From assembly GCA_014155875.1 (NCBI GenBank), contig JACEFZ010005140.1:1-64000 (forward strand): a DNA stretch of 64,000 nt. Direction: 5' to 3'. Numbering within the stretch: position 1 is the first letter of the stretch; the number at the start of each line of letters is the position of its first letter. The DNA is from Cepaea nemoralis (lineage: Eukaryota > Mollusca > Gastropoda > Stylommatophora > Helicidae). Below are positions 12,641 to 21,339 of the stretch, in pieces. The notes beneath the pieces were generated by a model that was given only the letters and a program-made list of their open reading frames with translations, made no database searches and was not told where the DNA came from. The position numbers and the translations under genes are program-made.

Positions 12641-13039
12641 TGTTCAAGGCTGCCCTTAACATTCTCATAATGATTTCCGTAGTAAGGAGAAAGGGCGACC
12701 AGAAGTTAGTCGTTAACCTACCGACTGCAAGATCGTGGTACACCAGGTAGTGATACACAAGGTCGTTATACACAAGGTCATAGTAGGCAAGGTCGGAGAG
12801 TCTCCGCGGCCTAACCACTTGGCGAAGACATTCGTGAAGTGGTTATTCCGCCTTCCAAATTATATTCTGGCCTGCGTCGTTCGCTTCACGAGTGCAATTT
12901 TCTCGGAGACTTGGGATCGTCGCTGAAACCTCGGAGTTTCGTGCTTTGTGCCACGTATTCGGTAGGCAGCGCTGCGGAAAGAGACCGAACCATGTGGGAT
13001 AAAACCCGGTGCAATGAACTTGAGCCAGGCTAACCAGCT
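12641..13039. other. no recognised gene; short direct repeats
   Basis: CACAAGGTCGTTATACAC-like 18-mers repeat at 12740-12795. 12895-13030 resembles the body of tRNA-like SINE family D. Confidence 0.45.
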
Positions 13040-13200
13040 CCGACTTCAGAGGTACTTGTAATTAGTTTAGTTTAGTCGACGGATCAACATAACGGCACAC
13101 GGGTTTAACCCATAAGTGTTCCGTTCTTCTCCTAACTCAAGTCGGGGTCCGGATAATCTCAGCTCAGTGCACGAACTGCCTAGCACCGGCCAGGATCCTG
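13040..13200 (-). repeat. SINE family III, left half, interrupted
   Basis: This is the 3' half of a minus-strand SINE: a TTTAGTTTAGTCGACGGATC tail at 13063-13085, then the body up to GGATCCTG at 13200. The other half resumes at 27175. Unsplit relatives at 51988-52385 (-) and related tails at 30470-30650 (+) and 40015-40195 (+) show what the site looked like before insertion. Confidence 0.9.
13195..13200. repeat. 6-bp target-site duplication, left
   Basis: ATCCTG directly precedes the element. The same hexamer follows its right end at 27175-27180. The unsplit SINE at about 52115 has a single ATCCTG continuing into AAATACCTTGGG, as expected for an empty site. Confidence 0.9.
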
Positions 13201-13230
13201 AGTAGTTATATATGATGCCTACACCCCCCC

Positions 13231-13365
13231 GAAATTGTGGTGCCGCGTGGTGCGCACCACGTGGTGCTCGTGGTGCTGGCACCACGTGGTGCTGTGTGGT
13301 GTCTAGTGGTGGGAGTATGTGGTGCGGTGGTGCTGGGTGTATGTGGTGCCTGTGGAGTGTGTCTT
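13231..13365. repeat. subterminal GTGGTGC palindrome cluster, left
   Basis: Within 165 bp of the terminus, GTGGTG motifs recur about ten times. They include two CACCACGTGGTG palindromes and a GTGCGCAC palindrome. The mirror cluster is at 27012-27145. Repeated subterminal motifs are common binding sites for transposases and replication proteins, but the role here is inferred. Confidence 0.8.
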
Positions 13366-13689
13366 TGGCTTGTTAAGCTCGTTGTTTTTGGCGGGTAAAA
13401 TTTTTTAAAAAGAAAAAAGTCTGATCTAATGAGCTGGAGGCTCTTCATGTGTGTGCGCGTGTATCTGTGGCCAGGGTGGAGTGGAAGGAGCCGGCGTAAA
13501 TAGTAAGCGCAAAGAAGGTGGTGGTCGGTGGTGCGACGTGTATAGTGACGTCATCGGTCCCTCGTAGTTGTATGTTTGGGCTGTTAGGGTCGAATTTTTG
13601 GTGGAAAAGTATGGTCTAAGGGGTAGCGGGGGTATTAGGGATGATGTCTCCGCACCTCCTTGTCGCATCTTTACCATGTTAAGATCGCT

Positions 13690-13790
13690 GTTTTGGCAGG
13701 AAAAGTATGTTTTTTTAATTAAAAATTAAAAATAATTTAATTTTTTTTTAAATTTTTAATTTAAAAAAATATTTCAATGGAAAATAAAAG
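13690..13790. other. extreme A/T block in arm
   Basis: About 100 bp of nearly pure A and T built from TTAAAAATTAAAAA-type inverted motifs; mirrored at 26585-26665. It could ease strand opening, but no function is shown. Confidence 0.5.
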
Positions 13791-14029
13791 ATATTGGTTA
13801 ATAGTGGTTGGGCGGGGCATAAAATCTATTATCAAACGGTGTTAGCTCATTAAATGAAAATCTTAAAAAGAGTAAAGATGGCCGCTAGTTCGTGTTGTAG
13901 TGGTATGGCTTAGTGTTATTTGATGTTAAGGGGTGGGTGAGTGAAAGCGTATCTCGATGGGTGCTTCCAAACAATATCAGCATACAGTGTCAGATCGTTA
14001 AAGAGAAACCTTAAAGAAACATGTCAAGA

Positions 14030-14400
14030 TGACCGGCGGTGTCCTCCGTAGGTGCCGGGTTCGAGTCCCAGTGGGGAGGTCGAGCGGGGTAGAAGAAATA
14101 TTGATAATGTCTTTGTTACTTAGTTGTGATGGCGATATCTGGTGGTAGCAATAGGCTATGTGCAGCAAAGGAGAGGTGGTGTGTTGGTTGAAGCTTAGGT
14201 GGTGCCCCAGACGAGATGACAGGGTCGAATCTCGGTGCTGTGCCACTGGTAAGGGTAATAGGCGCCAGCGTGTGGGGTGTCTAGCTGGTCATACGGGTTA
14301 GGATTAGGGACAGTCTGTCTCTCCGTATCGCTGTGTCCACAAGTCCAAGGGGAAAACAGGCAGCCGATTTCACCTTTGTACCTACGAGTCACAAAATATA
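14030..14400. other. tRNA-like boxes in arm
   Basis: GGTTCGAGTCCCAG at 14058-14071 fits a B box, and GGGTCGAATCTCGG near 14223 is a weaker one. These are probably SINE debris acquired by the element before the arms were duplicated, because the mirror arm has the same. No gene is called. Confidence 0.35.
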
Positions 14401-14734
14401 ACCTAACTTAAAAATCAGAATATGATTCATAACCTCAACAGGTGTTGCCAAAAATCAATACTCATTTTCATAACGGCTAATCCAGGGGCTTATCGTCGTC
14501 GTAATGAAGTAGGTGGTTTATTAATGTTATTGATGTATCCGCCATGGCAAATAGTTCGCAAGATTAATAAAAGTTCATATAAATGTCGATAGAGGATTAA
14601 GAGCTTAACACCTATTGTCGGGCCATCCACAAAAATCAATACCGCCACGCTAGATTCTTCTCATAATTGCGACCAGTGGCTTATAGATATAACCATTATT
14701 GCAGACACAGTTGTGTGCAGACTAATCTAACAGG

Positions 14735-14953
14735 TCACAGGTCTATGCCGTATCGACAAAAACGGTGAATAAATACTGTAGAATATTCACTGTACAAAGC
14801 AGTCTCTACCAGCCGATCAGATCGGGGAAACCAGACAAGACAACCTTTTGTTACGAGTCCACAGCAGCATATATCGTGTATAAAACGACCATCCTGTGTC
14901 AGGCAGAAGGACCTCTTTTTGACAACACCAAAACAGATCTCATCAAGTAGCAA
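14735..14953 (-). CDS. hypothetical 72-residue frame conserved in both arms
   Basis: The frame opens MLLDEICFGVV, is rich in cysteine (one CCC triplet) and aromatic residues, and ends RFCRYGIDL. The right-arm copy (25419-25637, +) is also open, with only two or three residue changes. Because the arms are almost identical in DNA, shared openness is weak evidence for coding. I see no domain, no signal peptide and no obvious polyadenylation signal. It may be a small accessory gene, an exon, or chance. Confidence 0.25.
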   Translation of the reverse strand: MLLDEICFGVVKKRSFCLTQDGRFIHDICCCGLVTKGCLVWFPRSDRLVETALYSEYSTVFIHRFCRYGIDL

Positions 14954-15515
14954 GTCGCTAATTGTAAGTTGGATGTTGATAAATCTTTCACATTTTCATT
15001 ATGTTTCTTCATGTCGACACACCATTAACCTAACAATACTAGTATAATACAGGGGGATATATAGGACTAGATGCATATAACTGATGAGGAAACAACAAAA
15101 CATTGTCTTAATATTTCATATTAGGCTATGTCTCTCGTTTTTCTATGTCCGAGTCGTCCTGGGGCTATCGAGTAAAACCAAAGAACACCCCGACATCAAT
15201 ATAACATAAACTGGTCTCGAAAAGCAGCAAAGGCGCCTGTAAATAACTCATCACATTGTCCGACTAAGCTTTTCTCATAGTCATAGAGGAGAGATGCACC
15301 TGAAAAATATGTTTTCATGTCATATGTATATAAGAAGCTATACACAGGCGATCTCTAAGGACAAATTTCCTCATGTCACGGTGTAAAAATTACAGAAGTC
15401 GCTCAAATTTATACATTAAGAGTGAAAAAAAGCATATTGTATATACGGTATTTCATATTTTCCTGTGGGACTTGGCCATTTGTTGTTCTATCTGGTCATG
15501 GTATGTATATTTTCC
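14954..15515. other. no recognised gene in arm
   Basis: AT-rich, with no coding frame of convincing composition. Mirrored at about 24860-25418. Confidence 0.4.
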
Positions 15516-15625
15516 ACACATCTCCACTGATGTTTTTCATCTTGTCTGCTTATTGCCCATGCTTCACAACCCTACACAAGTGCAGGTTCTATGAAAGACA
15601 GAGACAATTTTTGAACATTATTAAC
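15515..15625 (-). pseudogene. LINE RT scrap inside the arm
   Basis: The minus strand reads ATAGAACCTGCAC, then GGTTGTGAAGCATGGGCAAT and AGCAGACAAGATGAAAAACA. This matches the YIEPILLNGCETWTMSSQGEKH region of the host LINE at 33650-33700. The mirror copy is at 24775-24862 (+). It lies just downstream of the Bcl-2-like gene, so host retrotransposon DNA was already in the element before the two arms formed. Confidence 0.7.
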
Positions 15626-15873
15626 CAAAAGGAGAAACAATGTATACCAAAGTAAGGAAATTGCTCTCAGAAATTATCGAATCGACCAATCAACTTGACT
15701 AATTAACCTCACAAATTCCCTACTGACTCTCCCACTTTGCCCTATCTCTATTACAACTTGTCGACTGCTTCTCACAAACTGCCCGACGGTGGTTTACTAT
15801 TTGTATTATATATCCACACTCAATCGTTCTCACAGTCACAAGAATAACAAAATACAGGGATTTAAGTCTGTTG

Positions 15874-15879
15874 TTTATT
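15874..15879 (-). promoter_or_regulatory. AATAAA polyadenylation signal overlapping the Bcl-2-like stop codon
   Basis: On the minus strand GAATAAAC contains both the TAA stop and the AATAAA hexamer. The same arrangement occurs at 24497-24502 in the right arm. Confidence 0.6.
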
Positions 15880-16348
15880 CAACATGTTTATTTTCTTTTT
15901 GGTTTACAGTCAAAGTATAGAAATTTGCCCAACCACCTTGTTGTTGAAGTATCCAAGGACCTAGTTTATCAGTCATATATTCGCCTACAGATTTAGCGAA
16001 GCGTTCTTCCAACACCTGGACATTCACATCTGCATTGTAAGAATTTTTAACCAGATGCTTACCCAGACTCATGGCAAATGCAAACAGCATAATTATTCTC
16101 CCATAGTTGATGACGTTATCGCCAAAGAGTTCATCACCAACTGAAACAAAGACTTGGAAAACGTGTTCGGGTTTGATACTGCATACTAGTCTCGTTAACA
16201 ACTCATCGTGTTGTTTGGCTATTTGACCTACTAAATTAGACAAAGTCGAGTTACTTGCCCTTGTAGAATTGTAGGAGCTAATAATAGTCAACGCCATATT
16301 CACCATCTCGTTGTGAACGTGTTTCAAAACCACCGTTGCTTGTGTCAT
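15875..16348 (-). CDS. Bcl-2-like apoptosis regulator, left-arm copy
   Basis: The 157-residue product has a Bcl-2 fold signature. BH1 lies at residues 69-92 (DELFGDN, then NYGR in place of the usual NWGR, then LFAFA). BH2 lies at residues 131-143 (PWILQQQGGWANF). A BH3-like helix lies at about 40-53 (IAKQHDELL, lacking the usual Gly-Asp). The order and spacing match Bcl-2/Bcl-xL and viral Bcl-2 proteins. Family members bind BH3 helices of Bax, Bak or BH3-only proteins at mitochondria and block cell death. There is no C-terminal hydrophobic anchor, as in several viral homologues, so the product may be cytosolic. I chose the ATG at 16348 because the right arm starts at the same codon; an in-frame extension to 16402 exists only in this arm. 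It is transcribed divergently from the PPP1R15-like gene with 71 bp between starts. A pro-apoptotic role cannot be excluded from sequence alone. Confidence 0.92.
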   Translation of the reverse strand: MTQATVVLKHVHNEMVNMALTIISSYNSTRASNSTLSNLVGQIAKQHDELLTRLVCSIKPEHVFQVFVSVGDELFGDNVINYGRIIMLFAFAMSLGKHLVKNSYNADVNVQVLEERFAKSVGEYMTDKLGPWILQQQGGWANFYTLTVNQKENKHVE

Positions 16349-16419
16349 TATTATACTGCTAGCTAACTTACACCAAAAAAAAAAAAGATGACTAACCATC
16401 AAAAATCTGAGTCAGTAGC
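16349..16419. promoter_or_regulatory. compact divergent intergenic region (left)
   Basis: Only 71 bp separate the two start codons; the right-arm equivalent is 23946-24024. It contains an A12 run and CTAGCTAACTTACACC but no clear TATA box. A shared bidirectional promoter, or promoters inside the opposite gene, must serve both. On the minus strand TTAGCTAGCAG just upstream of the Bcl-2-like start could also act as a splice acceptor from an upstream non-coding exon. Confidence 0.45.
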
Positions 16420-18383
16420 GTGATACTTGATGCAAAGTGTTCAAATGGGCTAATACTATCACCCGACAGGTTAATAAATAGAAACAATATCAATAACCAA
16501 AACAGAATGAACACACACACACACACGATGCCCATGGTCAAAGAGAGTAATAATTTAAGCCTCTCCACTTTTGGTGCTCCAGCTGTTAATGAGAGGGGCA
16601 GTCGTATCCAGCAAAGATTATTGATCAAGACTGTTGATCTCCAGCCTGTGAACTCCTCGGTCTTAGAAAATATCAGCCTGGCAGTTACCACAATATATAA
16701 TACATGTAACTGTGCAGTCTTAAAGGAAACAAATCAGGATAATAACACAGAAACACCTACATCATCAACTTCTACTGGAGAAAGTAATGTTACAGATGGT
16801 TCAAAGTCAAATGTTTCTGTAGGAAGCAACCAGCCAGTAGGAATGTCTTCACATTTTGAATATTTATCAAACTTGTCAGTTGACAATTGTTACTTGCTTG
16901 AAGGCAATTACAACAGTTCTAATTCCCAGAACTGTAAGTTAGTCGCAGAGTCCAAACCAGCAGTGGGTGAGAATACAACCCAACTTGCCTTACAAACCGG
17001 TTTACACCTGACATCGGTTTTGTCAGCGCCCAGAAAAATTTTCAAAAAAGGACGTCCTTCTTCCAAAAAGCAAAAGAAACGTCAAAGAGAAAAACGAAAA
17101 CATGGAGTACAACACTTGCAAACGAAAGAAATTCCTGACCCCACTCACACTGGATGTGACACAGAGCAAAGGCTTCATTCCCAAAACATGGTATTGGTGT
17201 GCGAGCAGATAAATAAATTATATTCTTCCACAGTATCACCTTGTAATCCTAAATTTGAAACTAACCATGAAACTTTCAACTCACCATGCACAATGACACG
17301 TGTTTTTGGTAGACTGATATCATATTCAGAAGATGAAAATTGTTTTGAAGCTGATGCTGACTCTTGCTTCTTTACCCCAGCTCTATCATTAGAAATGTTG
17401 TTCTGCAAGAAAACAACTTCGGGCAGTCAGGCAGCAGTAGATCTACAAGAGCCAAAATTTGATTTGCTTGATGATATGTCTTCAGATGAGACTGTTGACC
17501 TTCTGCCTAGTAGTCATGGCCCAGACTCTGAGTCTCTCAAGAAAATTAATGCATTGTGGAATGAAAACTATCCTACGGCTGGTTTCCGAAGTTGTTCCTC
17601 TGACTCAACAGATGAAATACAACACCCAACGATTAAGGTTTGTATAAATAGTGATTTTCATGATCATAGTCACGTTATAGTATAACTTTCCCTTTCTCAA
17701 GTCGTGGCCGAAGAAGGTCGACAGTCTGCTTTTGATGCAAGTTACCTGTTCTCTTTGTGCGTTTTCATCCACGATGTCTTTATTACACTATTTATCCGTT
17801 CAATGTATTTTCGGCAGTCATCTATAAAATCACTGATATGTAAATTCCACACAATTTCTCGACTTTCTTATATAAACCACACAATCAGTATAATAAAAGA
17901 TAATACTGGAAAATACTTTATTTAACATAATTTTGTGTGCGTCTAAGCTTATATACCACTACTTATGGATAAGTATAATCGCATGTCATTATGTTTTTCA
18001 CTGTAAACAGTTGCGTTTGATTAAGATTTTGCCACTTTCATAGTGATGTGTATATGTTGAAGTTATTTAACTTTCACTATAAATAGCTATTATCTGTTAG
18101 GGTGTTGTAACTTTTCACTGTCCATTAATGACTAAGTATTGAAGTCTTGTAAGTTTCAATGTGATTTTCTCCTCCACAGGTTAATTTTGCAGCAGACCCT
18201 CACCTCTTGACAGTTCATATCGTTGGCACCGAAGAACGCAATGGTAACTGGCATCATGTAATCAGAGAACGTGAGAATTTTGAAAGGTGTATACTAGAGT
18301 TGGAACAAATTCTGACCCCAGTCCTAGGGGCCAGTCACAGAATCAAAGTCTTGGAGCAGAGAAAAAGTCAAGAACAATTGTGA
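16420..18383 (+). CDS. PPP1R15 (GADD34/CReP)-type eIF2-alpha phosphatase targeting subunit, left-arm copy
   Basis: Two exons, 16420-17637 (406 codons) and 18180-18383 (67 codons plus stop), are joined by a phase-0 GT-AG intron of 542 bp (donor AAG/GTTTGT, acceptor CTCCTCCACAG). The junction creates an RVxF-type PP1-docking motif (K-V-N-F). Exon 2 continues with a TVHIV strand, a GNW tryptophan, RERENFERCI and LTPVL, in the order of the conserved PPP1R15 C-terminus (V-x-V-H, GxW, RDRxRFxRRI, LxPCL). Family members bring PP1 with G-actin to phospho-eIF2-alpha and restart translation. Exon 1 is low-complexity, with a lysine/arginine cluster at about residues 207-231 and acidic stretches at about 300-312 and 345-362. 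This disordered N-terminus is typical of the family. The first ATG is used, but a later start (16507) or an upstream exon is possible. Viral relatives include HSV ICP34.5 and ASFV DP71L. The frame is fully open here. Confidence 0.86.
17638..18179 (+). other. intron of the PPP1R15-like gene
   Basis: AT-rich, 542 bp, with a pyrimidine-rich acceptor (TTTTCTCCTCCACAG). It is preserved in the right arm (22184-22726). An intron implies capture from genomic DNA, or long nuclear residence, rather than capture from an mRNA. Confidence 0.85.
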
Positions 18384-18549
18384 AGGCTGCATAGTCTAAT
18401 TATATTTTATATGTTTCTCTCTGTCATAGTAAAACAGTTATAACAAGAAACAAACTTGTATGCTTTTCTTAATTTAACACGCGTTTTCAGGTCTTTGTGT
18501 CTTTGTGTTTTGTAGTTTTGTGGTATTGTTCTTGTGTATGTGAGGTTGT

Positions 18550-19110
18550 TAAGCAAATAGGGGGAAAAATATTGACCTAGTAGAGAAATATCTCATCTAA
18601 ACTTATAAAGAGGTCGACCGATATAAGAAAATATGTTAGCCTAAATTAGGAAAAATAGTGGCCAAGTAAAGAAATATCGGCATCCAAACTTTTAAAATGT
18701 ATGACAAATTGTTAGCCAACGTGAAAAAATATTGGTTCAAGTAAAGAAGGTATCTCAGCCTACTTGTTAAAACGTAGAAAAATTTGTTAGCCAAGGGCAA
18801 ACGTGGACCAAGTAAATACAACTTCTCGACCAACTCATAACAAGGTTAGAACTTTTGTTACCAAATTTGAAAAAATATGTCAAATAAACGACATTTTTCA
18901 ACTAATCTTATAAATAGTGCCAAAACTATACAACAATTAGAAAATGTTTGTTAACAAATGGAGATTAATTAATATTAGCCAAGTGGAGAAATATATACAA
19001 CCCATACTTTGAAAGGAGGTAAATGTGCTAACACAGAATGGGCAAAATTGTTGGCCAAAACAGAAACATCTTGACCAATCTTATAAATATCTCGTGTAAA
19101 TTATAAAAAA
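18550..19110. repeat. degenerate tandem repeat of about 80 bp, left arm
   Basis: Six or so copies of a unit with GTTAGCCAA, GAAAAATATTGGCCAAGTA and GAAATATCTCGACCAA, then CTTATAAA. The mirror array at 21340-21825 has one unit fewer, which explains the roughly 83-bp length difference between the arms. Confidence 0.85.
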
Positions 19111-19300
19111 AAGTGAGGAACAAATATAGCTTACGTATTTATGTCAAACGTGTCTTGAACTTTCATCTGAACAGTACATTTCTACAAGACAGTAATCATC
19201 AACGTCAACACTTTCCCTCTTTTACATTACCGAAAACTTCAACTTATCAGTCCAGAGTATCCACTAAAGAAGCCCTTATACATACTAATCACACATCTCA

Positions 19301-19540
19301 TCACACTCTTGGTTCTTTCTTTTCTAACACAAAATGCCTCTGTCTTTCATAGATAGCTTCACAACTTTTCCATGTCGCACCACTAAGAACTCCAAACCTT
19401 CGTTGCACAGGAGCTCTACTGAAACAGTCATAACAACAGTTTATGGCAATAAAATCTGTGGCTCCACCTGGGATAGTTTCAATATCATCTGAGTATTCGT
19501 CAGCAAAGATCCACTTCCCATGGCTGCCATCTTCAACTTT
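19301..19540 (-). pseudogene. decayed third coding frame, left arm
   Basis: After an in-frame TAG (19543-19541), 79 codons are open on the minus strand. Composition is protein-like: GKWIFADEYSDDIE, RRFGVLSGATWKSCEAIYER, ending KKEPRV. The same frame continues upstream to about 19740 with plausible residues (MDHWKVSVADIVV) broken by TAG and TGA codons. GTGGTATAG before the open part could be a splice acceptor, so it could also be a terminal exon. The right-arm copy loses one T at about 21009 and shifts frame. I do not recognise the family, and no Polinton core gene matches. Confidence 0.35.
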
Positions 19541-19984
19541 CTATACCACAATGTCTGCTACACTAACCTTCCAGTGGTCCATCTTTCAACAATACAAAGA
19601 GTGTTCTCGAAGTCTAACTAACATAATATTTCTTACTTTGTCCACTCTATTCACACGTTGTCATTTCACAGCTGCAATAACGACAAAGTCTGCAACCAAC
19701 CACGCTGTCTGCTATGAAGTCGAACTTTCTTAAAGCCACGTCTGCCTATTGAGCCCTTGAATACCCTCTACCACATCTTCTAACCGACTTTCAACGTTTC
19801 ATACCAAATAACATTAACATTCTCTTGCAATACAGAACAGTCAATTTTCTGTTGACTAGGCAGATTTTCACACCTAATAGAGATAAATCATCTGTCCCCC
19901 CTAACCTACTAGGCGCTATTCTAGACAACGAATATGGTCATCAACCATCACCCCTAAGAAGAACTTGAAAACAACAACAGAGAT

Positions 19985-20092
19985 TGGGTTCCTAACCCTA
20001 ACCCTAACTATACATCAACTAACCCTAACCCTAACCCTAACTATACATCAACTAACCCTAACCCTAACCCTAACTATACAACAAACTCTTTC
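19985..20092. repeat. telomere-like (CCCTAA)n blocks, left of centre
   Basis: Three blocks of CCCTAACCCTAACCCTAA separated by CTATACATCAACTAA, with a period of about 33 bp. The mirror blocks (TTAGGG strand) are at 20375-20462. They lie about 100 bp from the centre of the palindrome on both sides. Confidence 0.9.
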
Positions 20093-20185
20093 TTAAGAGA
20101 CATAGATACAAACCAGTGTTAGAAATTTAATTTATGTGATTAAATTTAATTAAAATTTAAAACTAATAATCGCAATTTTATTGCG

Positions 20186-20263
20186 TGCTTTCACTTAATC
20201 TACAGATATAGCCTAAGTATAGGTATAAGTTAGGTATAGGACGTATATTGATCTTACATCTTG
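20186..20263. other. 78-bp central spacer of the palindrome
   Basis: The only part of the element without an inverted partner. It is AT-rich with short GTATAGG and TAAGTATAGG direct repeats. Perfectly paired sequence (CGCAATTTTATTGCG and its complement) begins immediately on either side. Confidence 0.9.
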
Positions 20264-20374
20264 CGCAATAAAATTGCGATTTATTAGTTTTAAATTTTAA
20301 TTAAAATTTAATAACATAAATTAAATTTCTAACACTGGTTTGTATCTATGTCTCTTAAGAAAGAGTTTGTTGTA

Positions 20375-20462
20375 TAGTTAGGGTTAGGGTTAGGGTTAGT
20401 TGATGTATAGTTAGGATTAGGGTTAGGGTTAGTTGATGTATAGTTAGGGTTAGGGTTAGGAA
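20375..20462. repeat. telomere-like (TTAGGG)n blocks, right of centre
   Basis: Mirror of 19985-20092, with one TTAGGATTAGGG variant. Runs of three G-triplets could form G-quadruplexes on this strand. Confidence 0.9.
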
Positions 20463-20869
20463 CCCAATCTCTGTTGTTGTTTTCAAGTTCTTCTTAGGGG
20501 TGCTGGTTGATGACCACATTCGTTGTCTAGAATAGTACCTAGTATGTTAGGAGGGACAGGTGATTTATCTCCATTAGATTGAGAAACCTGCCTAGTCAGC
20601 AGAAAATCGGTTGTTCTGTAATCAAAGAGAGTGTTATTGTTATTTGGTATGAAACGTTGAAAGTCGGTTATAAGATCTGGTAGAGGGTATTCAAGGGCTC
20701 ATTAAGACAGACGTGGTTTTAAGAAAGGTCGACTTCATAGCAGACAGTGTTGGTTGCAGACTTGTCGTTATTGCAGCTGTGAAATGACAACGTGTGAAAT
20801 AGGTGGACAAAGTAAGAAATATTATGTTAGTTAGACTTCGAGAACACTCTTTGTATTGTTGAAAGATGG

Positions 20870-21120
20870 ACCACTGGAAGGTTAGTGTAGCAGACATTGT
20901 GGTATAGAAAGTTGAAGATGGCAGCCATGGGAAGTGGATCTTTGCTGACGAATACTCAGATGATATTGAAACTATCCCAGGTGGAGCCACAGATTTTATT
21001 GCCATAAACGTTGTTATGACTGTTTCAGTAGAGCTCCTGTGCAACGAAGGTTTGGAGTTCTTAGTGGTGCGACATGGAAAAGTTGTGAAGCTATCTATGA
21101 AAGACAGAGGCATTTTGTGT
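20870..21120 (+). pseudogene. decayed third coding frame, right arm
   Basis: Counterpart of 19301-19540. A missing T in ATAAACGTTG (about 21009) shifts the frame after the FIAIN segment, so the two arms end in different residues. Upstream TAG and TGA codons are shared with the left arm, so that decay happened before the arms separated. Confidence 0.35.
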
Positions 21121-21339
21121 TAGAAAAGAAAGAACCAAGAGTGTGATGAGATGTGTGATTAGTATGTATAAGGGCTTCTTTAGTGGATACTCTGGACTGA
21201 TAAGTTGAAGTTTTCGGTAATGTAAAAGAGGGAAAGTGTTGACGTTGATGATTATGTCTTGTGAAATGTCTGTTCAGATAAAAGTTCAAGACACGTTTGA
21301 CATAACTACAGAAGCAATATTTGTTCCTACTTTTTTATA

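Larger units (their letters stand above)
13201..20185 (+). repeat. left arm of the giant inverted repeat
   Basis: Reverse complement of 20264-27174. It is about 75 bp longer than the right arm, mainly because of one extra roughly 83-bp tandem-repeat unit near 18,700. It carries the intact PPP1R15-like gene. Confidence 0.95.

Noticed and set aside
15422..15655. 77-residue plus-strand frame ending YERQRQF, resembling the end of the third frame
   Set aside because: The minus strand there matches a LINE RT. The shared CTATGAAAGACAGAG is a short chance match.
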